DNA of 64,000 nucleotides from Gymnodinialimonas sp. 202GB13-11. GTDB lineage: Bacteria; Pseudomonadota; Alphaproteobacteria; Rhodobacterales; Rhodobacteraceae. Position 1 is the first letter of the stretch, and each line of letters begins with the position of its first letter. The notes beneath the pieces were generated by a model that saw nothing but the letters and a program-made list of their open reading frames with translations, ran no database searches and had not been told where the DNA came from. Both the position numbers and the translations under genes were made by a program. Where the stretch lies: the NCBI RefSeq assembly GCF_040932485.1, contig NZ_JBFRBH010000001.1, positions 1,674,001 through 1,738,000 of the forward strand. Direction: 5' to 3'. Below are positions 16,366-26,344 of the stretch, in pieces.

Positions 16366-18474
16366 ATGACGACGGGAAACGACGCTGAAACAAGCGGTGC
16401 AACGGGTGGCGAGATTGACCTGTTTGCATTGGTGCGCACCCTTTGGCGCGGGAAGTATTGGATCGCGTTGTTTTCGATCCTGTCGATGCTGGTCTTCGGG
16501 TTTTATACGATGCGGTTTGTTGCGCCGATGTATCCGGCGCGGGCGAGCGTGGTTTTGGAAGTGCAGGACCAGCAGGTCATCTCGGACATCGAGAGTGTTT
16601 TTGCCGGCGCGGGAACAGATCTATCGGCGATCAATACCGAGATTGAGGTGTTTCGGTCTCGCGAACTGATCGGGCGATTGGTCGACGACCTCGACCTCGT
16701 GAACCATCCGGAGTTCGGCAATACGGACGGACGGGGCGTCGTAAGCTTTGTTCGAACCCTAATCAGTGATTGGGAGCCGCCCACCATCGAAGGCGAGGAG
16801 TTGCGGAACCTCGTGATGGACCGTCTCATCAACCGGCTTGCAATCACGAATATTCGCCAATCCTTTGTTTTCAACATCTCGATTGAAACCCGAAATCCGG
16901 AAGACTCAGCGCGTATCGTGAACAGACTGGCCGAGCTATACGTTGAGAACCAGATTCAGCGAAAGCTGGATGAGCAGACCCGCGCCATCGAGTTTCTGTC
17001 GCTCAGAACCTCCGAGTTGGAAGCAAACCTCGAACAGCTCGAACAAGGCCTTGCGCAACGTATGGAACAATCCGACGTGATCGACGGCGACGTGCTCCAG
17101 GCTCAGAATTTGCAACTACGCGATACACGCGACCGTATCGCAGAGACAGAAGCAAGACTGACCCAAGCCACGGCCCTATCGGATGCCTTGGCCGCTGCCG
17201 AAGGGGCCGAGGCTTTGATCGCCGTGGCGGAAAACTCGGGCGACACGCGGTTCAATGCAATTGTTCAGCGCTTTCAAGACGGCCGCCTTGGCGCGGCTGC
17301 AACCGAGATCGCGTTGCGCGAAGTACAAGACGATATCAGCGCCGATCTGCGCCGCTTGGAGGCACAGCTGACAAGCCTGCGCCGGTCGGAAACAGAGCTG
17401 ACCAATCAGTTCAACAACCAATCCGAAGAGCTGATCGAACTTCAACAGCTTGAGCGCGAAGCCAATACGGCGCGCCTGCTCTATGAGACGTTCCTGACGC
17501 GCCTTCAGGAGGCCAGCGTTCAGCGCGGGCTTGAAACAGCAGACAGCCGGATCTTGTCGGAAGCCATTCCGCGGCCTGCGTCCAGCCCACGAATTATGAT
17601 TACCCTCGCCCTTGCCGCAATTCTGGGTGCGATGGCCGGGGCGGCTCTTGTGCTGATCCGCGAATGGCGTTTCGCTGGCTTCCGCACGACCGACGAGATG
17701 CGCCAAACGCTCCCCGTTTCGGTTCTGGGCTCCCTGCCTGCCATGACAAGCAGCAAACGCATCGAAGTGCTGAACCATCTGCGCGAGAAGCCCAATTCTG
17801 TCTTTGCCGAGGCCGTGCGCAACCTGCGCACCTCGATCCTGATGTCCAACCTCGACCGCGCCCCTCAGGTGATCCTTCTGACGTCTTCGGTTCCGGGCGA
17901 AGGCAAGACGACCCTGTCCATTGCACTCAGCCGCTATCTGCGTGCGCTGGAGGGCAAACGTGTGCTGCTCGTGGAAGCCGATATTCGCCGCCAAACGCTG
18001 CGCGCATATGTTGGGGAAGGCCATCAGGCAGGTGTCCAGCTAATCGATGTCGTTTTGGGCCGCGTGGCACTTGAGAATGCGAACCTCATGGATGATGAGC
18101 TTGGCGTCGAAGTCCTGATGGGCTCAGGCGGCGATTTCAACGCCGCCGACCTTTTCGAGTCCCGCCGCTTCCAGGACCTCATCACCAAGTTGCGCGAGCA
18201 TTACGACCATATCATCATCGACAGCCCGCCTGTTCTGGCCGTCCCCGATGCTCGCGTCCTGTCGCGCTATGCCGATGTCAGTGTTTTCGCCGTGCGTTGG
18301 AGCCACACGACCCGCACCCAGGTTCGACAGGGCCTGGAGATGCTCAATAGCGTGGGTCACCCCGCGGATGGTGTTGTCCTTACCCAAGTGGACCAGCGCA
18401 AAATGAAGGGCTACGGCTATGCCGGGCAATACGGGTATGACGGATACGCGTCAGGTTATTACGCAAAAGACTGA
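16366..18474 (+). CDS. Polysaccharide co-polymerase fused to BY-type tyrosine kinase (Wzz/Wzc-like)
   Basis: A 702-residue inner-membrane protein that sets chain length and drives export of exopolysaccharide. Order: cytoplasmic tail, transmembrane helix (about 33-52), Wzz periplasmic domain with long coiled-coil (190-400), second helix (about 405-425), then a kinase domain. Walker A (SSVPGEGKTT) is near residues 505-514, Walker A' is VLLVEADIRR and Walker B is HIIIDSPP near 614. The last 20 residues contain seven tyrosines in a Gly-Tyr-rich tail, the usual autophosphorylation cluster. No Shine-Dalgarno stands out before the ATG. Confidence 0.9.
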   Translation: MTTGNDAETSGATGGEIDLFALVRTLWRGKYWIALFSILSMLVFGFYTMRFVAPMYPARASVVLEVQDQQVISDIESVFAGAGTDLSAINTEIEVFRSRELIGRLVDDLDLVNHPEFGNTDGRGVVSFVRTLISDWEPPTIEGEELRNLVMDRLINRLAITNIRQSFVFNISIETRNPEDSARIVNRLAELYVENQIQRKLDEQTRAIEFLSLRTSELEANLEQLEQGLAQRMEQSDVIDGDVLQAQNLQLRDTRDRIAETEARLTQATALSDALAAAEGAEALIAVAENSGDTRFNAIVQRFQDGRLGAAATEIALREVQDDISADLRRLEAQLTSLRRSETELTNQFNNQSEELIELQQLEREANTARLLYETFLTRLQEASVQRGLETADSRILSEAIPRPASSPRIMITLALAAILGAMAGAALVLIREWRFAGFRTTDEMRQTLPVSVLGSLPAMTSSKRIEVLNHLREKPNSVFAEAVRNLRTSILMSNLDRAPQVILLTSSVPGEGKTTLSIALSRYLRALEGKRVLLVEADIRRQTLRAYVGEGHQAGVQLIDVVLGRVALENANLMDDELGVEVLMGSGGDFNAADLFESRRFQDLITKLREHYDHIIIDSPPVLAVPDARVLSRYADVSVFAVRWSHTTRTQVRQGLEMLNSVGHPADGVVLTQVDQRKMKGYGYAGQYGYDGYASGYYAKD

Positions 18475-18492
18475 AGACTTGATTCAAGGCGC

Positions 18493-19212
18493 CTAAAGCC
18501 CCTGCCCCACCAATGCACCGATCGCACTGGTCGCAGCCATCGCCAGTGCGCCCCATAGTATGACCCGGAACGCGGCTCGGGCCCTTGGCGCTCCGCCGGC
18601 CTGTGCACCCAAGGCCCCCAATGCTCCCAAGGCGGCCAAGGTCCCAACGGCCACTGCAAAGATCAGGACAGAGACCGGCGCTACAATTGCCACGCCCAAC
18701 GGCACGGCCGCGCCCGCAGCAAAAGTTGCCGCTGACACAAGAGCTGCCTGAACAGGCTGGGGCGGCGACAGATCCGTCAATCCAATCTCATCCCTGAGAT
18801 GCGCGGTCAGTGCATCATGCCGGGTCAATTCTTCGGCCACTTCCGCCGCCAGATCGGGCCTCAGGCCCCGCTCCTCATATATCGCCCGCAGCTCGGCCAA
18901 TTCCCCCTCGGGATTTCGCTCCAGTTCGGCGCGTTCGCGCGCCACATCAGCCTTTTCCACATCTGCCTGGCTGGAGACAGAGACATATTCACCCGCCGCC
19001 ATGGACAGCGCACCGGCGACCATACCGGCCAATCCCGCCAGAAGGATGACAGCCTTATCGCCAGACCCAGCGGCCACGCCAGCAATCAGGGAAGCTGTTG
19101 ACAGAATGCCGTCATTGGCCCCCATGACCGCCGCACGTAACCAACCTGATCGCCCGGAAAGGTGCGGCTCGTCATGGGCCGAAGGAACGTTTGAGGCCGT
19201 GGGACGCACCAT
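18493..19212 (-). CDS. VIT1/CCC1-family iron/manganese transporter
   Basis: A 239-residue membrane protein of the vacuolar iron transporter family, which moves Fe(II) or Mn(II). The signature GANDGILSTASLIAGVAAGS is in the first helix region, an acidic-rich cytoplasmic insert (about 90-150) corresponds to the metal-binding domain, and the remaining helices are at the C terminus. The ATG overlaps the stop of the FAD-oxidase gene by one base (TGATG). It ends 18 bases from the convergent Wzz/kinase gene. Confidence 0.85.
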   Translation of the reverse strand: MVRPTASNVPSAHDEPHLSGRSGWLRAAVMGANDGILSTASLIAGVAAGSGDKAVILLAGLAGMVAGALSMAAGEYVSVSSQADVEKADVARERAELERNPEGELAELRAIYEERGLRPDLAAEVAEELTRHDALTAHLRDEIGLTDLSPPQPVQAALVSAATFAAGAAVPLGVAIVAPVSVLIFAVAVGTLAALGALGALGAQAGGAPRARAAFRVILWGALAMAATSAIGALVGQGL

Positions 19213-20621
19213 CAGCCCGGCAACCGCATTTTGCCCGGATTGAAGATGTTCAGCGGATCGACCCCGCGCTTGATGGCCCCCATCATCTCAATCGCAGCAG
19301 GGCCAAGCTCTCGCTCCAGATACTTGGCTTTGCCCTGCCCGATCCCGTGCTCGCCGGTGCAAGTGCCATCCATGGAAATCGCCAGATCGTTGAGCCAGCC
19401 GACAAAACCTTCGGCCTTGGTGATCTCGTCCGGGTTGTCCATGTCGATCAACAAAAGCGTATGGAAATTCCCGTCGCCCACATGGCCCACAACCGGTGCG
19501 GTGAACCCAAGCTCCGCGAGCTTGTCCTGCGCCGCGCCCACACAATCGGCCAGACGCGACAGGGGCACGCAGACATCTGTCGAAATTCCTTGCGCCCCGG
19601 GCCTAAGCTGCAGCGCCGCCCAATAGGCATCATGGCGCGCCTGCCAAAGCTTGGTCCGCTCTTCCTCGCGAGTGGTGAAGGTGAAGCCCGTCCCGCCATA
19701 TTCACCGGCGATCTCACCAAAGACCTCAGCTTGCTCCGTGACCCCAGCCTCTGTCCCATGGAATTCCAGCAACAGAAGCGGCGTCTCGGGCAGCGTCAAC
19801 TTGGAATAAGCGTTGCAGGCCTTCACCTGCAAAGCGTCGAGCAACTCAATCCGCGCTACCGGCAGCCCGTATTGGAACGTGGCGATCACCGCGTTGCAGG
19901 CCGCCTCGACGCTCGGGAACGAACAAGTGGCAGCCGATGTTGCCTCGGGAATACCCTGCAGCTTCAGCGTCAGCTCAGTGATCAGCCCCAACGTCCCCTC
20001 GCTACCCACGATAAGCCGTGTCAGGTCATACCCGGCCGAGGTTTTCCGCGCCCGCTTCGCACTGGTCAGGATTTCGCCCGACGGCAGTACGGCCTTCAGA
20101 GCCAGCACATTGTCCTTCATCGTCCCGTATCGCACCGCACATGTGCCCGAGGCACTGGTCGCGGCCATGCCCCCCAGCGAAGCATCGGCACCGGGATCAA
20201 TCGGAAAAAATAGTCCCGTATCGCGCAGATGCGTGTTCAGCGCCTTACGCGTCACGCCGGGCTGAATCGTGACATCCATGTCCTCGGCATGGACGGCAAG
20301 GATCTTGTCCATCTGACTGAAATCAAGGCTGATGCCGCCCGCAGGGGCATTCACATGGCCTTCCAGCGAGGTACCCGTGCCAAACGGAATGATCGGTGTC
20401 TGGTGCGTGGCGCAAATGCGCACGATCTCCTGCACTTCCTCGGTGCTCTGCGGGAAGATCACCGCATCAGGCGGTTGGTTGCGCAACCAGGTTGTGGTGT
20501 GTGCGTGCTGTTCGCGGAGGGCCTGGCCGGTTTCGACCCGAGGGCCGAACCGTTGCGTCAGCACGGCCAAAGCGGTGGCGATACCGTCCTCATTTCGTGG
20601 TAAATCAGCGACCAGCGCCAT
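19212..20621 (-). CDS. FAD-linked oxidase, D-lactate/glycolate dehydrogenase type
   Basis: A 469-residue flavoprotein of the GlcD/D-lactate dehydrogenase family. The FAD-binding segment IPFGTGTSLEGHVNAPAGGISLD lies near residues 80-100 and the C-terminal FAD-oxidase domain ends with GEHGIGQGKAKYLERE and GAIKRGVDPLNIFNPGKM, both strongly conserved. The ATG at 20621 begins the homology; the frame is open upstream but into a region without similarity. It would oxidise a 2-hydroxy acid to a 2-oxo acid; the exact substrate cannot be told from sequence. It is translationally coupled to the VIT1 gene. Confidence 0.88.
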   Translation of the reverse strand: MALVADLPRNEDGIATALAVLTQRFGPRVETGQALREQHAHTTTWLRNQPPDAVIFPQSTEEVQEIVRICATHQTPIIPFGTGTSLEGHVNAPAGGISLDFSQMDKILAVHAEDMDVTIQPGVTRKALNTHLRDTGLFFPIDPGADASLGGMAATSASGTCAVRYGTMKDNVLALKAVLPSGEILTSAKRARKTSAGYDLTRLIVGSEGTLGLITELTLKLQGIPEATSAATCSFPSVEAACNAVIATFQYGLPVARIELLDALQVKACNAYSKLTLPETPLLLLEFHGTEAGVTEQAEVFGEIAGEYGGTGFTFTTREEERTKLWQARHDAYWAALQLRPGAQGISTDVCVPLSRLADCVGAAQDKLAELGFTAPVVGHVGDGNFHTLLLIDMDNPDEITKAEGFVGWLNDLAISMDGTCTGEHGIGQGKAKYLERELGPAAIEMMGAIKRGVDPLNIFNPGKMRLPG

Positions 20622-20718
20622 GCGCGCACCCCTCTTGTCTGCCGAGGTATCGTTACCAGCGGGGCAGAAGGCACTCAAGCAAACACAGGAGCATTTGGGA
20701 TGTCGCTGGGAAGCACCG

Positions 20719-21096
20719 TCAGTCCTGTGTCGGACCGCCCGCCTCTTTCCAAGCCGCAAAGCCACCGATGTTGGTGACATTGGTGTAGCCCATATCCTGC
20801 AGGGTCTTGCCGGCAAGTGCCGCCTGCCCACCCGCACCGCAGATCAGGTAGAGCTCGGCGTCTTTCTGGAAGATCGGATTGTAGAGCGCCTCAACACCCG
20901 GATCGGCGCGGAACTCGATCATGCCGCGCGGCACATGGTGCGCCCCTGCAATCGTGCCACTTGCTTTCAGATCAGAACTGTCGCGCACATCGATAAAGAC
21001 TGCTCCGTCCTTACCATGCCGTGCCACGGCCTCCTCCGCTGACAGGCGTGGGACAGAGGCATTGGCAGCTTCCATGTAATCCTTGGCAGTTTTCAT
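20719..21096 (-). CDS. Rhodanese-like domain protein
   Basis: A 125-residue single rhodanese domain. FIDVRDSSDLKASGTIAGAHHVPRG and the C-terminal GYTNVTNIGGFAAWKEAG are the CH2-type signatures. The active-site loop reads CGAGGQAAL: the persulfide-accepting Cys is kept but the usual Arg-Ser of CRSGxRS is absent, so sulfur transfer may be weak or directed to another acceptor. It lies 10 bases downstream of ispG, in the same direction. Confidence 0.88.
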   Translation of the reverse strand: MKTAKDYMEAANASVPRLSAEEAVARHGKDGAVFIDVRDSSDLKASGTIAGAHHVPRGMIEFRADPGVEALYNPIFQKDAELYLICGAGGQAALAGKTLQDMGYTNVTNIGGFAAWKEAGGPTQD

Positions 21097-21106
21097 CTCT
21101 CTCTCC

Positions 21107-22240
21107 CTATTCCGCAGCTTGCTCAGCGGCCGTTTTTGCCGCTTCAATCTCTTCGGCCTTCTTCTCGACCTGTTCGACGATGTGCTCGACCATCTGGTCG
21201 TTGCTCATCTTGTGGCTCTGCTTGCCCGCCAGGTAGACCATGCCGGACCCGGCCCCACCGCCGGTGAAGCCCACATCGGTCATAAGCGCCTCACCCGGCC
21301 CGTTCACCACGCAGCCGATGATGCTGAGGCTCATGGGCGTCTTGATATGCTCCAGCCGCCGCTCCAGCGTCTCGACCGTTTTGATCACATCGAAACCCTG
21401 CCGCGCGCAAGACGGGCAGGAGATGATGTTGACGCCGCGGTGCCGCAGCCCAAGAGATTTAAGGATCTCAAATCCGATCTTCACCTCTTCCACAGGATCG
21501 GCGCTCAGGCTGACACGCATCGTATCGCCAAGTCCCATCCAAAGCAGATTGCCCAGCCCGATGGCCGATTTCACCGTGCCGCCGACAAAGCCACCGGCCT
21601 CGGTGATGCCCAGATGGAACGGCGCGTCGGTCTGCTCGGCCAATTGCTGGTAGGCGGCCATCGTCATGAAGATGTCCGACGCCTTCATCGAAATCTTGAA
21701 GTTCAGGAAATCACTGTCTTCAAGGATCTTGATGTGGTCGAGGCCAGACTCGACCATCGCGTCTGGCGTTGGCTCGCCGTATTTCTCAAGCAAGTGTTTC
21801 TCAAGCGACCCTGCATTCACCCCGATGCGAATGGAGCAGTTATGATCCCGTGCCGCCTTGATGACCTCCTGCACGCGATCGGATGATCCAATATTGCCGG
21901 GATTGATCCGCAGGCAGGCCGCGCCCGCCTCGGCCGCCTCGATTCCGCGTTTGTAGTGGAAATGGATGTCCGCCACGATCGGAACCGGGCTCTCGCGCAC
22001 AATCTCATGCAGCGCTTTCGAGCTCTCCTGATCCGGCACCGACACCCGCACGATGTCTGCCCCCGCCTCCGCTGCAGCCTGCACTTGCTCAATCGTGGCC
22101 TTCGCATCCGTCGTCAGCGTGTTCGTCATCGTCTGGACGCTGATCGGGGCATCGCCACCAACAGGCACGTTCCCCACCATGATCTGGCGCGTCTTGCGCC
22201 GGTCGATATTGCGCCAAGGGCGGATGGGATTGTGTGACAT
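21107..22240 (-). CDS. ispG: 4-hydroxy-3-methylbut-2-enyl diphosphate synthase
   Basis: A 377-residue [4Fe-4S] enzyme of the MEP isoprenoid pathway that converts MEcPP to HMBPP. Cluster ligands Cys275 and Cys278 (SCPSC) and Cys310 (GCVVNGPGE) are all present, together with Glu317. The TIM-barrel N terminus shows the typical QTMTNTLT segment. The ATG at 22240 is chosen because homology starts at MSHNPIRPW. It lies downstream of a RodZ-like gene, a neighbourhood often seen in proteobacteria. Confidence 0.95.
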   Translation of the reverse strand: MSHNPIRPWRNIDRRKTRQIMVGNVPVGGDAPISVQTMTNTLTTDAKATIEQVQAAAEAGADIVRVSVPDQESSKALHEIVRESPVPIVADIHFHYKRGIEAAEAGAACLRINPGNIGSSDRVQEVIKAARDHNCSIRIGVNAGSLEKHLLEKYGEPTPDAMVESGLDHIKILEDSDFLNFKISMKASDIFMTMAAYQQLAEQTDAPFHLGITEAGGFVGGTVKSAIGLGNLLWMGLGDTMRVSLSADPVEEVKIGFEILKSLGLRHRGVNIISCPSCARQGFDVIKTVETLERRLEHIKTPMSLSIIGCVVNGPGEALMTDVGFTGGGAGSGMVYLAGKQSHKMSNDQMVEHIVEQVEKKAEEIEAAKTAAEQAAE

Positions 22241-22410
22241 CTTCAGGCGGCCTTTTTCCGGTCTTGCCGCCAAGATAGACATGTCAGGCGGGCTGGACAA
22301 TGCAAGCGACGCGAAATGCCAAAGCAGCGCGGACGCCCGTTCCGATTGAGCCCGCTTGCGCGGCTGCTGACGGCGGGTTTTCGAGGGAAATACGCGCAGA
22401 TAGAAAAGGT

Positions 22411-23844
22411 TTAGGGGCGTGGCAGCGGGCGTTCGGTATCCGCATCCGGGGTCAGCACCACGACCGGCAAGGCATTGCTGGCTACGATGGCAGCCGCTTG
22501 GTCTGCCGGGATGTCCGGAAACAGCGTCAAAGCCGTCTCAAGCTGACCGCTATTTGCGCCGGTTGGGTCATAGACCACGGCGTCGGGTGTTGGGGTCGGC
22601 ACAGGCGTGGGCAAGTCTGGAATGGTGTCGATGACGGTCGATGTCACCTCGATCACGACAGGGTCAGTCGTATCGACAATCGTGAAGTCGCGGGTCAGGG
22701 CCTCTGCGGTCAGTTCCACATCGCGCACAATTGCACCACTATTTCCGGCCGGGCCAAACGCCACGCCATTCACGGCAAAGTATAGCGATCCGGCATTTCC
22801 GGTTCTCAGCACCGGTGTGCCCTGATCGGTCGGGATCACGTAGTAGTCGCCTCGATTGAGCGTGGCTTCGTGGATGAAATCCCCCGCCTGATTGGTAACC
22901 CGAACCCATGTGCCGTTGGTGGCGTAGATCATCACCTGATCAAGGGCTTGCGTGACCTGCACAGTGGGGGCTGCCGCATCACCACCGCCCAGTTGTGGCG
23001 CAACGCGTGGTGCGGCGTCCGCAAGGGCGCCTACCTCATTCGGGTCCACCGTGCCAATCGCACCATCGCGCGGTGTCAGCACTGGCGCTTCAAGCGCTTG
23101 GGGCCGGTACAACCGGTCAGCACTTTCCGGGCCAGGCACCGCGATATCAAAGCCTTGCGCCACATCAAATGCCCCCTCGGAGGCTCCGGCCAACGGATCA
23201 AGTTGTGCCAAAGGCACGGCGGGCGCTTCATCAATGGGCGCGATGTTAAGGCGCTGAATGTCGTGCAAGATGGCCCAAGCGCCATAGCCGATCCCGCAAG
23301 CCAAAAGGACAAGGACGGCAACGGAGCCAAGCGCGCCGGGTTCAACCCGAGCGAAAAAGCTGTCCTTGACGGGCGCGTACGAGATGCGGGTCGACGACAT
23401 GACCTCATTCGGGTCAAGGCGGCGCGGCGCTTCGCTGACCTTGCGCTTAACCTCCCCCGCCTGCCCTGCGGCACCGCCGTGAATGCCGCGGAAACCCGTG
23501 CCCTCGCAGAAGCGGCGAAAGGTCCATTCCGGGTCGATGCCTAGATAGCGCGCGTAGGAGCGCACATAGCCCGCGATGAAGCCCGGGGATTGGAACGCCC
23601 CGACGTCGCCATTCTCAATAGCGGCGATGTAAGTCGCACGGATACGAAGTTCGCGCTCGACATCCAGTAGGCTTTTGCCAAGCGTAGCGCGTTCACCCCT
23701 CAGCAAATCGCCAAGCGGCACGTCATGTAGGTCATATCCATCAAAGGCTGGCGTCGGGGTCGGATCGGCATCGGTCGACGGGTCGAACGCGCCGTGCGCA
23801 TCCCACTGTCCATCGCCCCTATACTGATCGTTGTCATGGCCCAT
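22411..23844 (-). CDS. RodZ-like helix-turn-helix membrane protein (DUF4115)
   Basis: A 477-residue single-pass protein. Residues about 45-120 form a Cro-type helix-turn-helix of the RodZ kind ([20 protein letters not shown] through [16 protein letters not shown]). A basic/polar linker precedes one transmembrane helix ([16 protein letters not shown]), then a Pro/Ala-rich periplasmic stretch and a DUF4115 beta domain ([15 protein letters not shown]). RodZ links MreB to the elongation machinery. The N-terminal 40 residues are acidic and low complexity. It precedes ispG, separated by 170 bases with no evident feature. Confidence 0.85.
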   Translation of the reverse strand: MGHDNDQYRGDGQWDAHGAFDPSTDADPTPTPAFDGYDLHDVPLGDLLRGERATLGKSLLDVERELRIRATYIAAIENGDVGAFQSPGFIAGYVRSYARYLGIDPEWTFRRFCEGTGFRGIHGGAAGQAGEVKRKVSEAPRRLDPNEVMSSTRISYAPVKDSFFARVEPGALGSVAVLVLLACGIGYGAWAILHDIQRLNIAPIDEAPAVPLAQLDPLAGASEGAFDVAQGFDIAVPGPESADRLYRPQALEAPVLTPRDGAIGTVDPNEVGALADAAPRVAPQLGGGDAAAPTVQVTQALDQVMIYATNGTWVRVTNQAGDFIHEATLNRGDYYVIPTDQGTPVLRTGNAGSLYFAVNGVAFGPAGNSGAIVRDVELTAEALTRDFTIVDTTDPVVIEVTSTVIDTIPDLPTPVPTPTPDAVVYDPTGANSGQLETALTLFPDIPADQAAAIVASNALPVVVLTPDADTERPLPRP

Positions 23845-24110
23845 GCGGCCTGCCCCGATTCTATGGGTCCAACCACCACGATTTGTGGTGTGCTGCCCGC
23901 TTGTCCCAAGATGTTACCCCAAAACGGATGATTCCCAAAGGACCTCCGCCGACTTTTGTCGTGGATACCATGGGCCGCGCACCAGATGCACCCCGGATGA
24001 ACGCGAAACGCAGCGTTTCGGCGCGTTTCAGCCCATGATTTCGTAAACAATCCTGAGGGATGCATGATCCTGCGCCACATTGGCGCGGCACCAGGCGTTG
24101 GTCGGCGCGC

Positions 24111-25334
24111 TCAGCCGGCCAATTCCTGACGGTTCAGCGCACAATGCGACCACAAGCCGTCCATTGCGCGAACCAGACCGTCCAGCATGTCTGGCCCATG
24201 AACCGGCGACGGCGTGAAGCGCAAACGCTCCGTCCCGCGCGGCACGGTCGGGTAATTGATCGGTTGCACATAGATACCGAAATCGGCCAACAGCATGTCC
24301 GAGATCGCCTTGGTGTGCACCGGATCGCCCACCATGACGGGCACGATGTGGCTGCCATGGTCGATGATCGGCAAACCAAGCGCCTTCAGCCGCATCTTGA
24401 GCACCTTCGCGCGCTCCTGATGCAAATCGCGCAGCGCCTGATCAGTCTTGAGATGCCGGACAGAGGCCGCAGCCCCCGCCGCAACAACGGGCGGCAGCGA
24501 GGTCGTGAAGATGAAGCCCGGCGCGTAAGATCTTACGGCGTCACACATTTTTTCCGATGCTGCGATGTAGCCGCCGTGAACACCAAACGCCTTGCCAAGC
24601 GTGCCGTTGATGATGTCGACGCGGTCCAGCAAGCCATCGCGTTCCGCCACGCCGCCGCCGCGCGGGCCGTACATACCTACCGCGTGCACTTCGTCGAGGT
24701 AGGTCAGCGCGCCAAACTCATCGGCCAGATCGCAGATTGCTTCAATCGGGCCGAAATCGCCGTCCATCGAATAGATCGACTCAAAGGCAATCAGCTTAGG
24801 GGCTTCAGGATCGTCGGCCTCCAACAGCTCCCGCAGATGCGCCACATCATTGTGGCGGAAAATCCGCTTGGCACCACCATTGCGGCGCACGCCTTCGATC
24901 ATCGAGGCGTGGTTGAGCGCATCGGAGTAAATAATGAGACCCGGGAACAGTTTAGGCAGCGTGCTTAAAGTCGCATCATTGGCGATATAAGCGCTCGTGA
25001 AAACCAGCGAGGCCTCTTTCTGGTGCAGATCCGCAAGCTCGGCTTCCAGCGCCTTGTGATAAACGGTGGTGCCGGAAATATTGCGCGTGCCGCCGGAACC
25101 CGCGCCCGTCGCCTCAAGCGCCTCATGCATGGCCGCAAGCACAACCGGATGCTGCCCCATGCCCAGATAGTCATTGCCGCACCAAACAGTGATCTCCTGC
25201 TTGGAACCATCGGGCTTTTTCCAGACCGCATGGGGGAAGTTGCCCTTGTGCCGTTCAATGTCGATGAACGTGCGGTAGCGGCCTTCCTCGTGCAGTTTGC
25301 CCAGGGCAGCGTCGAGCGCATTGTCGTAGTTCAC
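24111..25334 (-). CDS. hemA: 5-aminolevulinate synthase
   Basis: A 407-residue PLP enzyme that condenses glycine and succinyl-CoA to 5-aminolevulinate, the first step of tetrapyrrole synthesis by the Shemin route used by alphaproteobacteria. The PLP lysine is Lys248 in NGTLGKAFG, with YLDEVHAVG upstream for cofactor binding and [10 protein letters not shown] for the substrate loop. Full length for the family. It is monocistronic-looking: about 265 bases lie between its stop and the RodZ-like gene, in which I see no gene. Confidence 0.95.
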   Translation of the reverse strand: MNYDNALDAALGKLHEEGRYRTFIDIERHKGNFPHAVWKKPDGSKQEITVWCGNDYLGMGQHPVVLAAMHEALEATGAGSGGTRNISGTTVYHKALEAELADLHQKEASLVFTSAYIANDATLSTLPKLFPGLIIYSDALNHASMIEGVRRNGGAKRIFRHNDVAHLRELLEADDPEAPKLIAFESIYSMDGDFGPIEAICDLADEFGALTYLDEVHAVGMYGPRGGGVAERDGLLDRVDIINGTLGKAFGVHGGYIAASEKMCDAVRSYAPGFIFTTSLPPVVAAGAAASVRHLKTDQALRDLHQERAKVLKMRLKALGLPIIDHGSHIVPVMVGDPVHTKAISDMLLADFGIYVQPINYPTVPRGTERLRFTPSPVHGPDMLDGLVRAMDGLWSHCALNRQELAG

Positions 25335-25493
25335 TGGCGGTCTCCTTGAGCGGGCAACTCACCCGGTCAGTTCGATGGCTGTGGGAGTTATCCCCGTTGG
25401 CCTGACATATGGCGCAAAGGCCGGTGAGGCCAAGTTACAAAATGCCGCGTTGGAAACTTTGATCTGCGTCAAGCCGTGACGTCAAATGGCAAA

Positions 25494-25519
25494 TGGCCCC
25501 CGCGTTTCAGCAGGGGCCA
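25494..25519 (-). terminator. Probable terminator after the cytochrome P460-like gene
   Basis: TGGCCCCCGC and GCAGGGGCCA form a 10-bp stem with one mismatch around a 6-base loop, placed 13 bases beyond the stop of the minus-strand gene at 25532. The following T tract is short (TTT), so efficiency is uncertain. Confidence 0.55.
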
Positions 25520-25531
25520 CTCAAAAGAGTT

Positions 25532-26122
25532 TTATTCGGTGCCCAGTCGAACCTCGAAGGCCGGGTAGCCGAGGCTGTCAGAGAAGCTGAACCCACCATG
25601 GCAATCATGGCAGAACGACTGGCTGATGTTCATAGGGTTCCCGTTGGGTTGGACGGCAGAGTAGAACCAGCCATCGGTATCCGGGAATTCCTCGGTCGTA
25701 CCACGCGTCATGATGAACAGCGGCCCACGGCGCGGGGCATTGTCGCGCAGCGTATAGCTTTCCTTGGCAATGACGGTGCCGACGGGCATCTCAAAGCTCT
25801 CATCATCTTCCTCGTACTGAATATAGGCCTCATACCCGACCTCATTGACGAAGGTGTTCAGGAACCGCCCACCATGGAAGCCGGGCGCGGCAGGGCCCGT
25901 CTGCGCCTGCCCCCATTCGCGGTAGACGGCGGCCACTTCGTTGTCACCGCTCTGGTAATTCTCCAGCAGCTCATCGGCGACGCATTCGTAAAGCGCGTCG
26001 ATCTGCTCTTGCGTGAAATCGGGGATCTCGGCCTCGAACGTGCAGCTATGCCCATCCGCGGCAGCAGAAGTGGCAAAAAGCGCCGATGCAATGGCGGCGG
26101 TGGCGAATAGGCGATGGCTCAT
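25532..26122 (-). CDS. Cytochrome P460-like periplasmic monohaem protein
   Basis: A 196-residue exported protein. The ATG at 26122 starts a signal peptide ending at ...TSAAADG. The mature part contains the P460-fold motif PVGTVIAKESY (Lys120) and a single haem c site, CHDCH, at 171-175 near the C terminus, the expected place for the family. Cytochrome P460 proteins oxidise hydroxylamine or bind NO; related family members have unknown roles. Whether Lys120 forms the haem cross-link of true P460 cannot be decided here. A terminator-like hairpin follows. Confidence 0.8.
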   Translation of the reverse strand: MSHRLFATAAIASALFATSAAADGHSCTFEAEIPDFTQEQIDALYECVADELLENYQSGDNEVAAVYREWGQAQTGPAAPGFHGGRFLNTFVNEVGYEAYIQYEEDDESFEMPVGTVIAKESYTLRDNAPRRGPLFIMTRGTTEEFPDTDGWFYSAVQPNGNPMNISQSFCHDCHGGFSFSDSLGYPAFEVRLGTE

Positions 26123-26344
26123 CTGGTGTATTTCCCTGGCTGTCTGTTGTCCCTTACGCCCGCAGGCGCGATGACTGCACGCTATCGCATACAGTGGAAA
26201 ATCCAATCACACGGCCCTTCACATTCGCGGGAGCGGGCCTGGCCCGTCTGCCGGCCCGGGACCGTCCTCGCAGCAAAGGCACTCTGGTTGCGCCCCCGCG
26301 CACAAAGGACCAAGTTGCGGGAAAGCCAATCCAACGGAGTGCCC

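Noticed and set aside
19212-20837. A longer N terminus (start at 20837) for the FAD-linked oxidase.
   Set aside because: The extra 72 residues are basic and unlike the family, and the homology begins at the ATG at 20621.
23845-24110. A possible small gene or RNA between hemA and the RodZ-like gene.
   Set aside because: The 266-base gap has short open frames but none with a ribosome site and motif; a GAAACGC/GCGTTTC pair is present without a T tract.
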